A DNA stretch of 64,000 bases from Pedobacter suwonensis (GTDB taxonomy: Bacteria; Bacteroidota; Bacteroidia; Sphingobacteriales; Sphingobacteriaceae). A program made the position numbers and the translations under genes. This document shows, in pieces, positions 9,382-17,230 of the stretch (positions are counted from its first letter, which is position 1; each line of letters begins with the position of its first letter). The notes under the pieces were generated by a model. It did not search any database and had not been told where the DNA came from. It saw only the letters and a list, made by a program, of their open reading frames with translations. The stretch covers positions 1-64,000 of the forward strand of contig NZ_FOJM01000005.1 in NCBI RefSeq assembly GCF_900111825.1, read 5' to 3'.

Positions 9382-9795
9382 ATGAGCACCAGCAGGTTTC
9401 CGATTGCCTTACACATTTTAACCTTATTAAATGAGGCGAAAGGTAATGTGGTGAGTTCAGCATACCTGGCCGGAAGTATCAATGTCAATCCTGTTCTGAT
9501 ACGCAAGGAAATCATGAATTTACGTAAACATGGTTTCGTGGAGAGTAAAGAAGGTAAGGGGGGAGGCTCGTTTCTGGCTAAAAATGCCAAAGATATTAAT
9601 CTGGGCGAAGTTTATCAGTCGGTTAGAAGTGGCAATATGTTGTTGGGGCAGCATAAAAATGAACCGAATCCTAAATGTCCGGTCGGCAGGCAGATTAACC
9701 AACATTTAGATACGCTGTACAGCGCTGCAGAGCATGCGCTGATCGCAAATTTATCGAAACAGACATTGGCAGATTTTGCGGCCAGGTTTGAATAA
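9382..9795 (+). CDS. Rrf2 family transcriptional regulator (YwnA-like)
   Basis: 137 residues from the Met at 9382. Winged-helix Rrf2 fold: an N-terminal helix SRFPIALHILTLL, then the recognition segment VNPVLIRKEIMNLRKHGFVES and the wing GKGGGSFLAK. The [2Fe-2S] Cys triad of IscR/NsrR-type members is absent (only one Cys, in PKCPVG), so it is of the cofactor-free YwnA-like kind. It is followed by an NmrA/YwnB-like protein. In Bacillus subtilis ywnA and ywnB are neighbours too, which supports a regulator-target pair. The signal it senses is unknown. Confidence 0.88.
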   Translation: MSTSRFPIALHILTLLNEAKGNVVSSAYLAGSINVNPVLIRKEIMNLRKHGFVESKEGKGGGSFLAKNAKDINLGEVYQSVRSGNMLLGQHKNEPNPKCPVGRQINQHLDTLYSAAEHALIANLSKQTLADFAARFE

Positions 9796-9811
9796 TTTTT
9801 TTTGCATATAA

Positions 9812-9840
9812 CTGTAATAAAAAACATTACAATTTGTAAT
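9812..9840. promoter_or_regulatory. Putative Rrf2 operator O2 before the NAD(P)-binding protein gene
   Basis: CTGTAAT (9812-9818), 7 bp, ATTACAA (9826-9832) repeats the O1 architecture. A third half-site TGTAAT follows at 9835-9840. It lies 27-55 bp before the start codon at 9867. Confidence 0.7.
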
Positions 9841-9866
9841 AATACATAAACTAAAAATTAAATAAC

Positions 9867-10517
9867 ATGAAAGTAGCATTAATAGGCGCCTCCGGATTTG
9901 TAGGCAAAGCGATTTTAAACGAACTGGTAAGTCGTGGAAATGAAGTGATTGCCATTGCCCGCGATACCGCAAAAATTGAAAGTAACAATGAAAAAGTAAG
10001 TAAGACCGCAGTCGATGTTTTGGATACTGAAAAGTTAGCAGCAGTTTTAGCTGGTGCAGATGCCGTAGTAAGTGCTTTTAACGCGGGCTGGACCAACCCA
10101 AATTTATACAACGATACTTTAGCAGGTGCTAATGCCATTCAGGCGGCAGTTAAATTATCAGGTGTTAAACGTTATATTTTTATAGGTGGGGCAGGTACCT
10201 TGCAGATCGATGGTCACCAGATTGTAGACGGACCGGATTTTCCTGCCGAAATCAAGCCAGGCGCAACCGCAGTAAGGGATTATTTTAACACGCTGAAACA
10301 GGAGAAAGAACTGGATTGGTTATTTTTTAGTCCGGCAATTGAGATGCATCCAGGCATTACTACTGGCCGTACCGGGAAATATCGTTTAGGTAAAACCAGT
10401 CCGGTTTTTAATGAAGAAGGCCGTTCAATTTTATCCGTAGAAGATTTGGCGATTGTAATTGCTGATGAGCTGGAAAATAACGCGCACCACCAGGAGCAGT
10501 TTACGGCAGCATACTAA
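9867..10517 (+). CDS. NAD(P)-binding oxidoreductase, NmrA/YwnB-like
   Basis: 216 residues. Atypical short-chain dehydrogenase fold: GASGFVGKAI (8-17) is the dinucleotide-binding loop, VDVLDTEKLAAVLAGADAVVSAFN is the adenine-side beta-alpha unit, and YIFIGGAGTLQ follows the sixth strand. The classical YxxxK active site is not evident, as in NmrA/BLVRB-like proteins that bind NAD(P)H. The gene lies behind an operator identical in design to that of the adjacent Rrf2 gene, so it is probably that regulator's target. Substrate unknown. Confidence 0.85.
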   Translation: MKVALIGASGFVGKAILNELVSRGNEVIAIARDTAKIESNNEKVSKTAVDVLDTEKLAAVLAGADAVVSAFNAGWTNPNLYNDTLAGANAIQAAVKLSGVKRYIFIGGAGTLQIDGHQIVDGPDFPAEIKPGATAVRDYFNTLKQEKELDWLFFSPAIEMHPGITTGRTGKYRLGKTSPVFNEEGRSILSVEDLAIVIADELENNAHHQEQFTAAY

Positions 10518-10790
10518 GTAGTTCATTAGTCATTAGTTCATTGGTCATTGGTTGATGCACAAGTTCGCTAGGAATGATGGTTAACTGGTTAATGGTTTGA
10601 TCGTTCATGGTTGATTGCCCAATGTTATTGATAAGTGCTCGTATTTATGTTATAGTCAATAACGCGCTGGGTTATAGCTATTGGCTATCAAACCATCAAC
10701 TATGAACTATTGCCGGGACTAATGAACGAATGGCTATTGAACCAATTAACCTTTTTTCCATATTTACCTATAAGTTCTTATCTTCGTGGC
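10518..10790. repeat. Spacer of short-word repeats
   Basis: Degenerate copies of words such as TTAGTCATTAG, TTCATTGGTCATTGG and, complementary to GGTTGAT/GTTCATGG, ATCAAACC and ATCAACTATGAAC further on, so parts can base-pair. No gene is supported; the upstream extension of the pyrD frame (10710-10790) falls in this repeat and is unlikely to be coding. Confidence 0.55.
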
Positions 10791-11819
10791 ATGTATCGCC
10801 TTATTAAACCAATATTCTTCAAATTTGACCCTGAAAACGTACATTATTTTGTAGTCAAACGGTTAAAATGGTTTAATGATAATTTTCCGCTGGGCAAAAC
10901 CATTATCCGTAGCAGTTTTGATGTACATATCAAAGGTCTGGAACGGGAAGTTTTTGGCATAAAATTTAGAAATCCTGTTGGTTTGGCTGCCGGATTTGAT
11001 AAAAATGGCGAATACGTAGAGCCACTTAGTAATCTGGGCTTTGGATTTATCGAAGTAGGTACGGTAACACCAATGCCACAGCCTGGAAACGATAAACCCC
11101 GGATGTTCCGCCTGCCTAATGATGAAGCCTTAATTAACCGGATGGGCTTTAACAATAAGGGGGTTGATGTAATGGCAGAACGTTTGCGTCTGCTAAAAGA
11201 TAAACACCCTGATATTGTTGTGGGTGGAAATATCGGTAAAAATAAGGCAACTCCAAATGAAGATGCGGTAAGCGATTACATTAAATGTTTCGACCGTCTG
11301 TTTGATGTGGTAGATTATTTTGTGGTGAATGTAAGTTCGCCTAATACGCCAGGCTTACGCGAACTACAGGAAAAAGAGCCCCTTAAGAAAATTCTGAATA
11401 CCTTACAGGAGCGCAACCGAAAAAATGATATTTCTCGTCCGATTTTATTAAAAATTGCACCTGACTTAACTGACGCGCAATTAGATGATATCATCGAAAT
11501 TGTCGCAGAGACTAAAATAGCAGGTATTATTGCCACCAATACCACCATCAGTAGGGAGAACCTGGCTACGGAGCAGCATTTAAAAGCCGAAACAGGGGGA
11601 TTGAGTGGGAAACCAGTTAAAGAACGCTCTACTGAGGTGATCCGCTATCTTTCAGAAAAATCGAATAAAGCTTTCCCGATCATTGGGGTAGGTGGTATAC
11701 ACTCGGCCGAGGATGCACGGGAGAAACTGGATGCAGGCGCCAGTCTGATTCAGTTGTATACCGGTTTTATTTACGAAGGACCGGGGTTGATCAAAAGTAT
11801 CTGTAAAGCGCTGGTTTAG
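10791..11819 (+). CDS. pyrD: Dihydroorotate dehydrogenase (quinone), class 2
   Basis: 342 residues from the Met at 10791. This fits the usual length of class 2 enzymes and starts with the amphipathic membrane-associating helix ([19 protein letters not shown]). The enzyme oxidises dihydroorotate to orotate with FMN and passes electrons to quinone at the inner membrane. Motifs: [45 protein letters not shown] (catalytic Ser), [20 protein letters not shown] and GVGGIHS near the FMN phosphate. It stands alone, away from other pyr genes. Confidence 0.95.
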   Translation: MYRLIKPIFFKFDPENVHYFVVKRLKWFNDNFPLGKTIIRSSFDVHIKGLEREVFGIKFRNPVGLAAGFDKNGEYVEPLSNLGFGFIEVGTVTPMPQPGNDKPRMFRLPNDEALINRMGFNNKGVDVMAERLRLLKDKHPDIVVGGNIGKNKATPNEDAVSDYIKCFDRLFDVVDYFVVNVSSPNTPGLRELQEKEPLKKILNTLQERNRKNDISRPILLKIAPDLTDAQLDDIIEIVAETKIAGIIATNTTISRENLATEQHLKAETGGLSGKPVKERSTEVIRYLSEKSNKAFPIIGVGGIHSAEDAREKLDAGASLIQLYTGFIYEGPGLIKSICKALV

Positions 11820-11851
11820 TCGCAATTCGGCTTTGTCTCTCCTCACAGGGT

Positions 11852-11946
11852 CGTCATTGCGAGAAGGCTTTTTCAGCCGACGAAGCAATCTTTAAAGTAA
11901 TATTTTCCGGTATAAGATTGCTTCGTCGTTTCTCCTCGCAATGACG
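11852..11946. repeat. Long inverted repeat, CGTCATTGCGAG family (copy 2)
   Basis: Arms CGTCATTGCGAGAAGG with GACGAAGCAATCTT, and AAGATTGCTTCGTCG with CTCGCAATGACG. It forms one long hairpin about 30 bp downstream of pyrD. Same family as 489-575, with a different central loop. The rest of 11820-12090 holds a GTCAGTCTGAGCCTGTCGA fragment and no gene. Confidence 0.8.
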
Positions 11947-12085
11947 AATAGATTGTAACCAGTAAATGGTAGCGCGTTAAAGAATTTATTTAATGTGATA
12001 TTCCATTTTATAGCCACCCTTCCGGTAATATGTCCTGATTAAGCTTTGTCAGTCTGAGCCTGTCGAAGACCATTAGCAGCCGTAA

Positions 12086-12120
12086 ACAAAAAAAGCATCC
12101 TTTGATCAGAAGGATGCTTT
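12086..12120 (-). terminator. Intrinsic terminator after the small basic protein gene
   Basis: AAAGCATCCTT (12092-12102) pairs perfectly with AAGGATGCTTT (12110-12120) around a 7-base loop. On the minus strand the stem is followed by a run of seven T. It closes the tRNA-Cys/small-protein transcript. Confidence 0.85.
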
Positions 12121-12146
12121 AAATTTTTTAGAAGAATTTCTAAAAA

Positions 12147-12317
12147 CTATTTTGCCAAAGCAGCTAAAACAGCGTTGTTTTTAGCTAATTGATCGTTTTT
12201 AGGTTGTGCAGAGCGGCTTCCTAACTCAATGTTAGTTGCTCTTTTTAAAAATGCTACCTCTTGGTGAGCTGTATTTTTATTTCTTCTGTCTTTTCTTTTT
12301 AATCTGGTAACTGCCAT
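12147..12317 (-). CDS. Small basic conserved-looking protein, possibly ribosomal
   Basis: 56 residues, below the length usually reported. It starts MAVTRLKRKDRRNKN and ends NNAVLAALAK. The N-terminal third is strongly basic (Lys/Arg in 8 of residues 5-14), the rest is helical and alanine-rich. It has its own stop, a strong terminator 30 bp downstream, and lies 36 bp after tRNA-Cys on the same strand, so it is almost certainly expressed. The composition suggests an RNA-binding or ribosomal protein. Bacteroidota have an additional ribosomal protein described as bL38, and this is a guess at that, not a recognised match. No internal Cys or His. Confidence 0.7.
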   Translation of the reverse strand: MAVTRLKRKDRRNKNTAHQEVAFLKRATNIELGSRSAQPKNDQLAKNNAVLAALAK

Positions 12318-12352
12318 GGTAATAACCTTTTTAATTATTTTATTTGTACAAA

Positions 12353-12426
12353 TGGAGGTCGAGAGCGGATTCGAACCGCTGTAGAAGGTTTTGCAGACCT
12401 CTGCCTAGCCACTCGGCCACTCGACC
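12353..12426 (-). tRNA. tRNA-Cys (GCA)
   Basis: Acceptor stem GGTCGAG (12426-12420) pairs with CTCGACC (12363-12357). The anticodon loop CTGCAAA has anticodon GCA, the T loop is GGTTCGAATCC, and the discriminator base is T as expected for Cys tRNA. CCA is encoded in the DNA (12355-12353). The gene is 74 nt including CCA. Confidence 0.96.
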
Positions 12427-12495
12427 TTAAATTCAAGGCTGCAAAAATAGCAATTATTAGTTAGCGCGCAAACATTATTTTAATAATTATCTAAT

Positions 12496-13254
12496 TTAAT
12501 TGCGAACTCGCACTAATTCAGCACAAAAGATTGCTGCACTTACTGCTACGTTTAATGATTCGGCTGCTCCAACTCTTGGAATTGTGACCGGCTTATTTAT
12601 TTTTTTGATCACCTCTGCCGATATGCCCTTTCCTTCATTACCTAAAATTACCAGTCCTTCCGTTCCCCATTGCGTTTTGTAGATCGATTCGCCATCTAAC
12701 AGCGCACCGAATACAGGGATGGTATTGTTCTCCAATAATGCCGGTAAATCTGCTTCATGGATATTTATCCTGGCCAAAGAGCCCATGGTGGCCTGTACCG
12801 TTTTCGGATTGAATACCTCTACACAGTCAGGAGAACAGATGATATTTTTAAAGCCAAACCAATCTGCCGTACGGATAATAGTGCCCATATTGCCCGGATC
12901 CTGAATGCCATCTAATACCAAAGTAAACTGATTTTCTAGCTCTTTTAGTGCCAATTCTTTATTTTTAGGAATGTGAACAAGCGCTAAAAAGCCCTGTGGT
13001 GTTTGCAGCGTACTAATCTTCTCTAATTCGGCGTTCTTTACTTCAAATAAGTTTATATTTGCAGGCAATTTGGGTAACAAATGATATTGCTCGCTGTTAT
13101 AAAATATAGTGTGGATCTGGTAGCTTGATTGAAAAAATTCTTGTATGGATTTTATACCTTCAACAATAAACAAACCATGTTCTTTACGATATTTTTTTTG
13201 ATGTAACGATTTTATAAAACTAATCTGTGATTTTGAAAGCATACCAAAACTCAA
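12496..13254 (-). CDS. TrmH/SpoU-type RNA methyltransferase
   Basis: 252 residues. An N-terminal substrate-binding domain (KIKSLHQKKYR-like start, FIVEGIKSI) is followed by a SPOUT knot with the three motifs: LVLDGIQDPGNMGTIIRTADWFG (about 132-154, catalytic Arg), VILGNEGKGIS and VTIPRVGAAESLNVAVSAAI. Such enzymes 2'-O-methylate rRNA or tRNA with S-adenosylmethionine. The start at 13254 (or Met5 at 13242) overlaps the 5' end of the divergent outer-membrane gene. The exact target RNA cannot be told. Confidence 0.9.
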   Translation of the reverse strand: MSFGMLSKSQISFIKSLHQKKYRKEHGLFIVEGIKSIQEFFQSSYQIHTIFYNSEQYHLLPKLPANINLFEVKNAELEKISTLQTPQGFLALVHIPKNKELALKELENQFTLVLDGIQDPGNMGTIIRTADWFGFKNIICSPDCVEVFNPKTVQATMGSLARINIHEADLPALLENNTIPVFGALLDGESIYKTQWGTEGLVILGNEGKGISAEVIKKINKPVTIPRVGAAESLNVAVSAAIFCAELVRVRN

Positions 13255-15656
13255 TAAATATTAAACTGAAAAGCACTGCAATATTACTATTTATTATTGT
13301 TTTAATTCAGGCCTGCTCATCAACTAAGTATATTGCAGACTATCAGTCGATAGTGAAAAAGGTAACTATCGATAGTGTGGATGCTAAATTTGAAGAACAG
13401 GCTTACAATTATGTGCAGAAAGATATCAGACCGGCTTCTAAGCTAAGTATCCAGGTACCATTATACAACCTGTTTAATACTAAAGATGGCCGGTATAAAA
13501 CGAGCGATATCAAACCCTTTGGTACGCCACCCGCCATTCTGGATAGTACGCTGGTCGAGATTTCGAGAACACAGATACAGAAGTTTTTAAAAAGCAAAGG
13601 CTACCGCCGGGCCGATGTAAAGGCAGCGATAAAGGTTGCAGATAAAAAAGCCGAAATTGTGTTCACGGCAAAACCAGGACCTGCTTATTTTTTAGATAAA
13701 ATTTCCGATTCGATACCCAATGCGAACATTAAAAACCTTTACGAATCGAATAAAGCGAAAATAAGCCATCTGCACACCGGGATGCAGTACGATGAAGATT
13801 CTTTAACGTATGAAAGGGAACAGATTTACCGCATCATGAAAGAAAACGGTTATTTCTATTTCTTAAGACCATATGTTAATTTTGATGTTTATGGTGCCGA
13901 ACCTACTTCAAAAACCAATAAAATTGACCTGAACCTGAATGTAACCAACCCTAACAACGGCGAACATAGGCAGTTCAATATTGGATATACGCATATGATT
14001 ATTGCGCCTAACCCGGATGGCTTCCCGGATTCGGTACGTTATAAGCTCAATAAAGACACCATTAACGGTATCATTTTTACCGATTTTTCTAAGCGCTACC
14101 GCAGAAACCCTATTGTAAGGTATGATTTTTTGAAACAGGGCGATCTTTATGATATCCGAAATGAAAACCTTACTTACGATCGGTTGTATGAACTCAATAT
14201 TTTTAAAAATGTAAAGATTGATTATTACCGTAGAGATAGTACTTCAAACAAAATAAATACGGTAATTCAGCTTATTCCACAAAAGGTGATGAGTAACCGC
14301 GTGGAAGGGGAGGTGCCTTTTAATGGCGGTACGGTAGGTTTTACCATTGGAAATACGTATACCAATAACAATATTTTCAGAGGGGCCGAACGATTTGAAC
14401 TTCAGGTAAAAGGTGGTTTGCAATCAAGGATTGGCAACGGTGCCAAACCCTTTAGCGATATTTATCAGCGTGATTTTTCAATCAGTTCGAGTATCACCGT
14501 ACCACGGTTGATGATTCCTTTCTATAATCCGGTTTTAGGAGGGAACGGCATGCCGCACACTACTTTTGCATCAAGCTACATTTATGCGCTGCAGAAAGAT
14601 GTATCGGTTAGAAGGATCTTTATCAATTCAATTACTTACGATTGGTTTGAAACCAAATCTAAATTACATTCGTTTACGCCTTTAAATTTCGAATACCGTT
14701 TTGGCTATTTAGACCCTAATGTTGATCAGCAAACCGTATTGAACAACCTTTATTATTCCACCTTATTAGGCCGTAAAGATTTAACACTGGGCATGAAATA
14801 TACCTATACCCTAAATGCAAATAAATTAAATGAATACCGGTCTTTTGTTTATTTACGGGCCGGAATGGACATCGCAGGAAATATGTTGCAGGGAATATCC
14901 GGATTGATCGGGAAAAAAGGTGATCCTGCAAACAACAATCCAGCAAGAATACTGGGCCTGCCATTTAACCAATACATGCGTCCTGAAGTTGATTTAAGGT
15001 GGTATAAACATTTAGGCGGTGATCGGCAGTTTATTGCGCGTTTAAATGCAGGCGTAGCTTATGCTTATGGAAATTCAGTATTAACCGGTATACCTTTTGA
15101 GAAGCAGTTTTTTGCTGGTGGATCAAGCGGGATAAGAGCCTGGCAGGCGAGAACCATCGGGCCCGGTAACTATGATAGAGGTCTTTTACGGAGTGATACG
15201 CTAAGGAGGGCATTTTTTGGACTCGACCAACTCGGAACCATGCGGATTGAAACCAATTTTGAATACCGTTTTACCGTTGCGAAGAAGTTTCTAGGTGCGA
15301 CTTTAAAAGGTGCTGCATTTGTTGATATCGGTAATGTATGGAACCTGAGGAAGGGCGAGTCAATTCTTGTTGCCAATCCTTCACTTGACGAGCAAACCAT
15401 ATTTAGATTGAGTAAATTGGCGCAACAGTTAGCCGTTGGTACAGGTGTAGGGCTGAGATATGATGTGCAATATTTTGTTTTCAGGTTTGATGTGGGATTA
15501 AAACTTAAAGATCCCCAGTTCGCAGGTTCGGATCAATGGGTCATCGGCAAGTTTTTATCCGGAGCAAGGGATTTTAAAAATACTTATAACGCCACGCATG
15601 GGCCTGATACCTATCGTTTTATACAATACAATTTTGGTATCGGAATGCCGTTTTAA
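13227..15656 (+). CDS. BamA/TamA-family outer-membrane protein, lipoprotein form
   Basis: 809 residues. The N-terminus is a lipoprotein signal (ILLFIIVLIQACSS, Cys at about 30). POTRA-like segments span about 35-370 (for example IEISRTQIQKFLKSKGYRRADV and LYELNIFKNVKIDY). A 16-strand barrel of the D15/BamA type fills the C-terminus, with the GGSSGIRAWQARTIGPG loop (about 630) and an aromatic last strand ending FGIGMPF. The frame opens with GTG at 13227 or TTG at 13233; there is no ATG before the signal peptide. The 5' end overlaps the divergent methyltransferase gene by 16-28 bp. Probably a TamA-like assembly factor of the phylum. Confidence 0.88.
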   Translation: MILKAYQNSINIKLKSTAILLFIIVLIQACSSTKYIADYQSIVKKVTIDSVDAKFEEQAYNYVQKDIRPASKLSIQVPLYNLFNTKDGRYKTSDIKPFGTPPAILDSTLVEISRTQIQKFLKSKGYRRADVKAAIKVADKKAEIVFTAKPGPAYFLDKISDSIPNANIKNLYESNKAKISHLHTGMQYDEDSLTYEREQIYRIMKENGYFYFLRPYVNFDVYGAEPTSKTNKIDLNLNVTNPNNGEHRQFNIGYTHMIIAPNPDGFPDSVRYKLNKDTINGIIFTDFSKRYRRNPIVRYDFLKQGDLYDIRNENLTYDRLYELNIFKNVKIDYYRRDSTSNKINTVIQLIPQKVMSNRVEGEVPFNGGTVGFTIGNTYTNNNIFRGAERFELQVKGGLQSRIGNGAKPFSDIYQRDFSISSSITVPRLMIPFYNPVLGGNGMPHTTFASSYIYALQKDVSVRRIFINSITYDWFETKSKLHSFTPLNFEYRFGYLDPNVDQQTVLNNLYYSTLLGRKDLTLGMKYTYTLNANKLNEYRSFVYLRAGMDIAGNMLQGISGLIGKKGDPANNNPARILGLPFNQYMRPEVDLRWYKHLGGDRQFIARLNAGVAYAYGNSVLTGIPFEKQFFAGGSSGIRAWQARTIGPGNYDRGLLRSDTLRRAFFGLDQLGTMRIETNFEYRFTVAKKFLGATLKGAAFVDIGNVWNLRKGESILVANPSLDEQTIFRLSKLAQQLAVGTGVGLRYDVQYFVFRFDVGLKLKDPQFAGSDQWVIGKFLSGARDFKNTYNATHGPDTYRFIQYNFGIGMPF

Positions 15657-16223
15657 TTAATCAAAAAGCGTTAAAGTTTTAGGTTTTGTATCGGGATCTT
15701 TAAAAGGCAATTCTTTAAAGGGTTGCCATCTTTTATCCACGTGCTTATAAACAGAAAAAGATGAAACCTCAAATTCCCGTTTAAATTTGCGGTCTTTAAA
15801 TTCCGCGCAGATCTGTTTGAAAACGGGTTTTATGTCCCTGAATGCCAAAGTTAAATGTGGATTGAATTTTTCTTTTTTCCCGATCAGTTTTAAAGGTTGT
15901 AAGGTTTTGGTTATCTGTTTTTCCAGCAACATCAATCCTTCGTTTTGTTCAACATCTAGGTAAAAGGTATGTTCGGGGAAGGAGTTAAAATTTCGGAGTA
16001 CCTGTGTAAATGGCTGATTAAAGGAGGCATCTGTCAGCGCTTTGAAAAAACGCTCTTCTGCATCATATCCTGAAAGTTTTACCGGAGGATATAAAGTAAT
16101 GTGTGGCGGACGCTTTAATGATTCACGCACATTAAATTTATCTGCAATGTAGGTCCTAATCTCGTCGATATCTTCTGCAATAGAAACAGGAGGAACTAGG
16201 CATATCAAAAAAAGATTTTCCAT
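15657..16223 (-). CDS. 2'-5' RNA ligase/2H phosphoesterase family protein
   Basis: 188 residues. The two HxT motifs that define 2H phosphoesterases are present: PPHITLYPP (His41) and NPHLTLAF (His123), spaced about 80 residues as usual. These proteins hydrolyse or form cyclic or 2'-5' phosphodiester bonds in RNA or nucleotides. Its TAA stop directly abuts the TAA of the convergent BamA-like gene, leaving no spacer. Upstream lies the repeat-dense block 16224-17327. Substrate unknown. Confidence 0.88.
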   Translation of the reverse strand: MENLFLICLVPPVSIAEDIDEIRTYIADKFNVRESLKRPPHITLYPPVKLSGYDAEERFFKALTDASFNQPFTQVLRNFNSFPEHTFYLDVEQNEGLMLLEKQITKTLQPLKLIGKKEKFNPHLTLAFRDIKPVFKQICAEFKDRKFKREFEVSSFSVYKHVDKRWQPFKELPFKDPDTKPKTLTLFD

Positions 16224-16302
16224 AAAGCAAATTTACTAAAAATTTTAGTAAAAATTGGATGGTTTTATGAAATGTTTATTGGCGCTTAAAATAACCAATT
16301 CC

Positions 16303-16326
16303 GTGGTCTGTGTCCTCACAGATTAC
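16303..16326. repeat. GGTCTGTG-type hairpin (member 1)
   Basis: GTGGTCTGTG pairs with CACAGATTAC (two G-U pairs) around a 4-base loop. First of four related hairpins in this block. Confidence 0.65.
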
Positions 16327-16411
16327 TTAAGTTTTTAGCCGCGGAAACACGGATTGGCACGGAGAAATTCGATAGCATAACAAACTCAAGTTTAATAAAC
16401 CAGACCGACAG

Positions 16412-16463
16412 CGTTACCCCGATTTTATTGGAATTTAATTATAGAACATTTATCGGGGTTAAG
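16412..16463. repeat. Copy A long-range stem CCCCGAT/ATCGGGG
   Basis: GTTACCCCGAT on the left and ATCGGGGTTAAGC on the right, enclosing about 30 A/T-rich bases. The equivalent stem in copy B has a G-C pair where this one has A-T. Confidence 0.6.
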
Positions 16464-16630
16464 CAAAGGGCGGGGCTAGCGAAAACGAAGTGTCACAGGT
16501 ATTGCTGTTCTATAAAAGATGGAGATTGTATTAGACCTTTTGTAATAAGCAATGAAGTTAATCGTTAAAAGCGATTTGCTATTTTCACACTCGTTGGAAA
16601 CGAGCGTGAGCATGAATTTTTATTACTACC

Positions 16631-16654
16631 ATGGTTCTTGTCTTCACGAACCAT
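16631..16654. repeat. GGTTCTTG-type hairpin (member 2)
   Basis: ATGGTTCTTG and CACGAACCAT pair at 9 of 10 positions around a 4-base loop. Compared with members 1 and 3, the stem base changes are compensated on the other arm (GTTC with GAAC). Confidence 0.65.
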
Positions 16655-16730
16655 CTTATTTTGAAATAACTGACCTTGATTTACAACCTAATTGAATGCC
16701 CAACTTTTTTACTAGCTAATTGCTGCTTTT

Positions 16731-16800
16731 TGTGTCAGATGGTAACATCAGACACCACGAATATTGCTTTTGTGTCAGTTGGAACAATCTGACGCCACAA
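16731..16800. repeat. Two tandem TGTCAG palindromes
   Basis: 16731-16759 reads TGTGTCAGATGGTAACATC then AGACACCACGA; 16771-16800 reads TGTGTCAGTTGGAACAATC then TGACGCCACAA. Each is an imperfect hairpin followed by the same CCAC tail. The family also occurs at 6894, 6969, 17155 and 17294. Confidence 0.75.
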
Positions 16801-16868
16801 ATGATTTTTGCCACGGAAACACGGATTAGCACGGAGAAATTTTTATATCAATGGTTTGGTCCCATTCC

Positions 16869-16890
16869 ATGGTTTGTGTCTGCACAAACC
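16869..16890. repeat. GGTTTGTG hairpin (member 3)
   Basis: Perfect 8-bp stem GGTTTGTG (16871-16878) and CACAAACC (16883-16890) with loop TCTG, followed by a short T run. Confidence 0.65.
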
Positions 16891-16935
16891 CTTTTTATTT
16901 CGTTAACTGACCCGTGTTAACTAAACCCGACCGGC

Positions 16936-16992
16936 AGCGTTACCCCGGTTTAAGCGGAATTTAATTTATCCAAGATTTACCGGGGTTAAGCA
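16936..16992. repeat. Copy B long-range stem ACCCCGGT/ACCGGGGT
   Basis: GTTACCCCGGT and ACCGGGGTTAAGC enclose about 30 bases. It corresponds to 16412-16463 with a compensated base-pair change. Confidence 0.6.
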
Positions 16993-17154
16993 AAGGGCGG
17001 GGCTAGCGGAACCGAAGCACCATAGGTACTGCTTTTCTAAAAAAAATAGAAACTTTCGTAATAAACAATAATGTTAATCGTTAAAAGCGATTTGCTATTT
17101 TCACACTCGTTAAAAGGAGCATGAGCATGAGTTTGTGATGATTATAACTGTTTT

Positions 17155-17184
17155 TGTGTCAGTTGGTAACAACTGACACCACAA
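17155..17184. repeat. TGTCAG palindrome, perfect stem
   Basis: TGTCAGTT pairs with AACTGACA around GGTAAC, then ACCACAA. Against the TGTCAGAT/ATCTGACA copies, the changed base is compensated on the other arm. Confidence 0.75.
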
Positions 17185-17206
17185 ATAAAAACTAAAGTCT
17201 AATGCT

Positions 17207-17230
17207 GTGGTCTGTATGCTCACAGATCAC
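17207..17230. repeat. GGTCTGT-type hairpin (member 4)
   Basis: GTGGTCTGT pairs with ACAGATCAC (one G-U pair) around a short loop. Confidence 0.6.

Noticed and set aside
12496-12682. Plus-strand 60-codon frame over the methyltransferase gene
   Set aside because: It lies inside the conserved SPOUT motif 3 region on the other strand.
16720-16920. 66-codon frame inside the repeat block
   Set aside because: It spans three repeat elements, and the frame is not kept between copies A and B.
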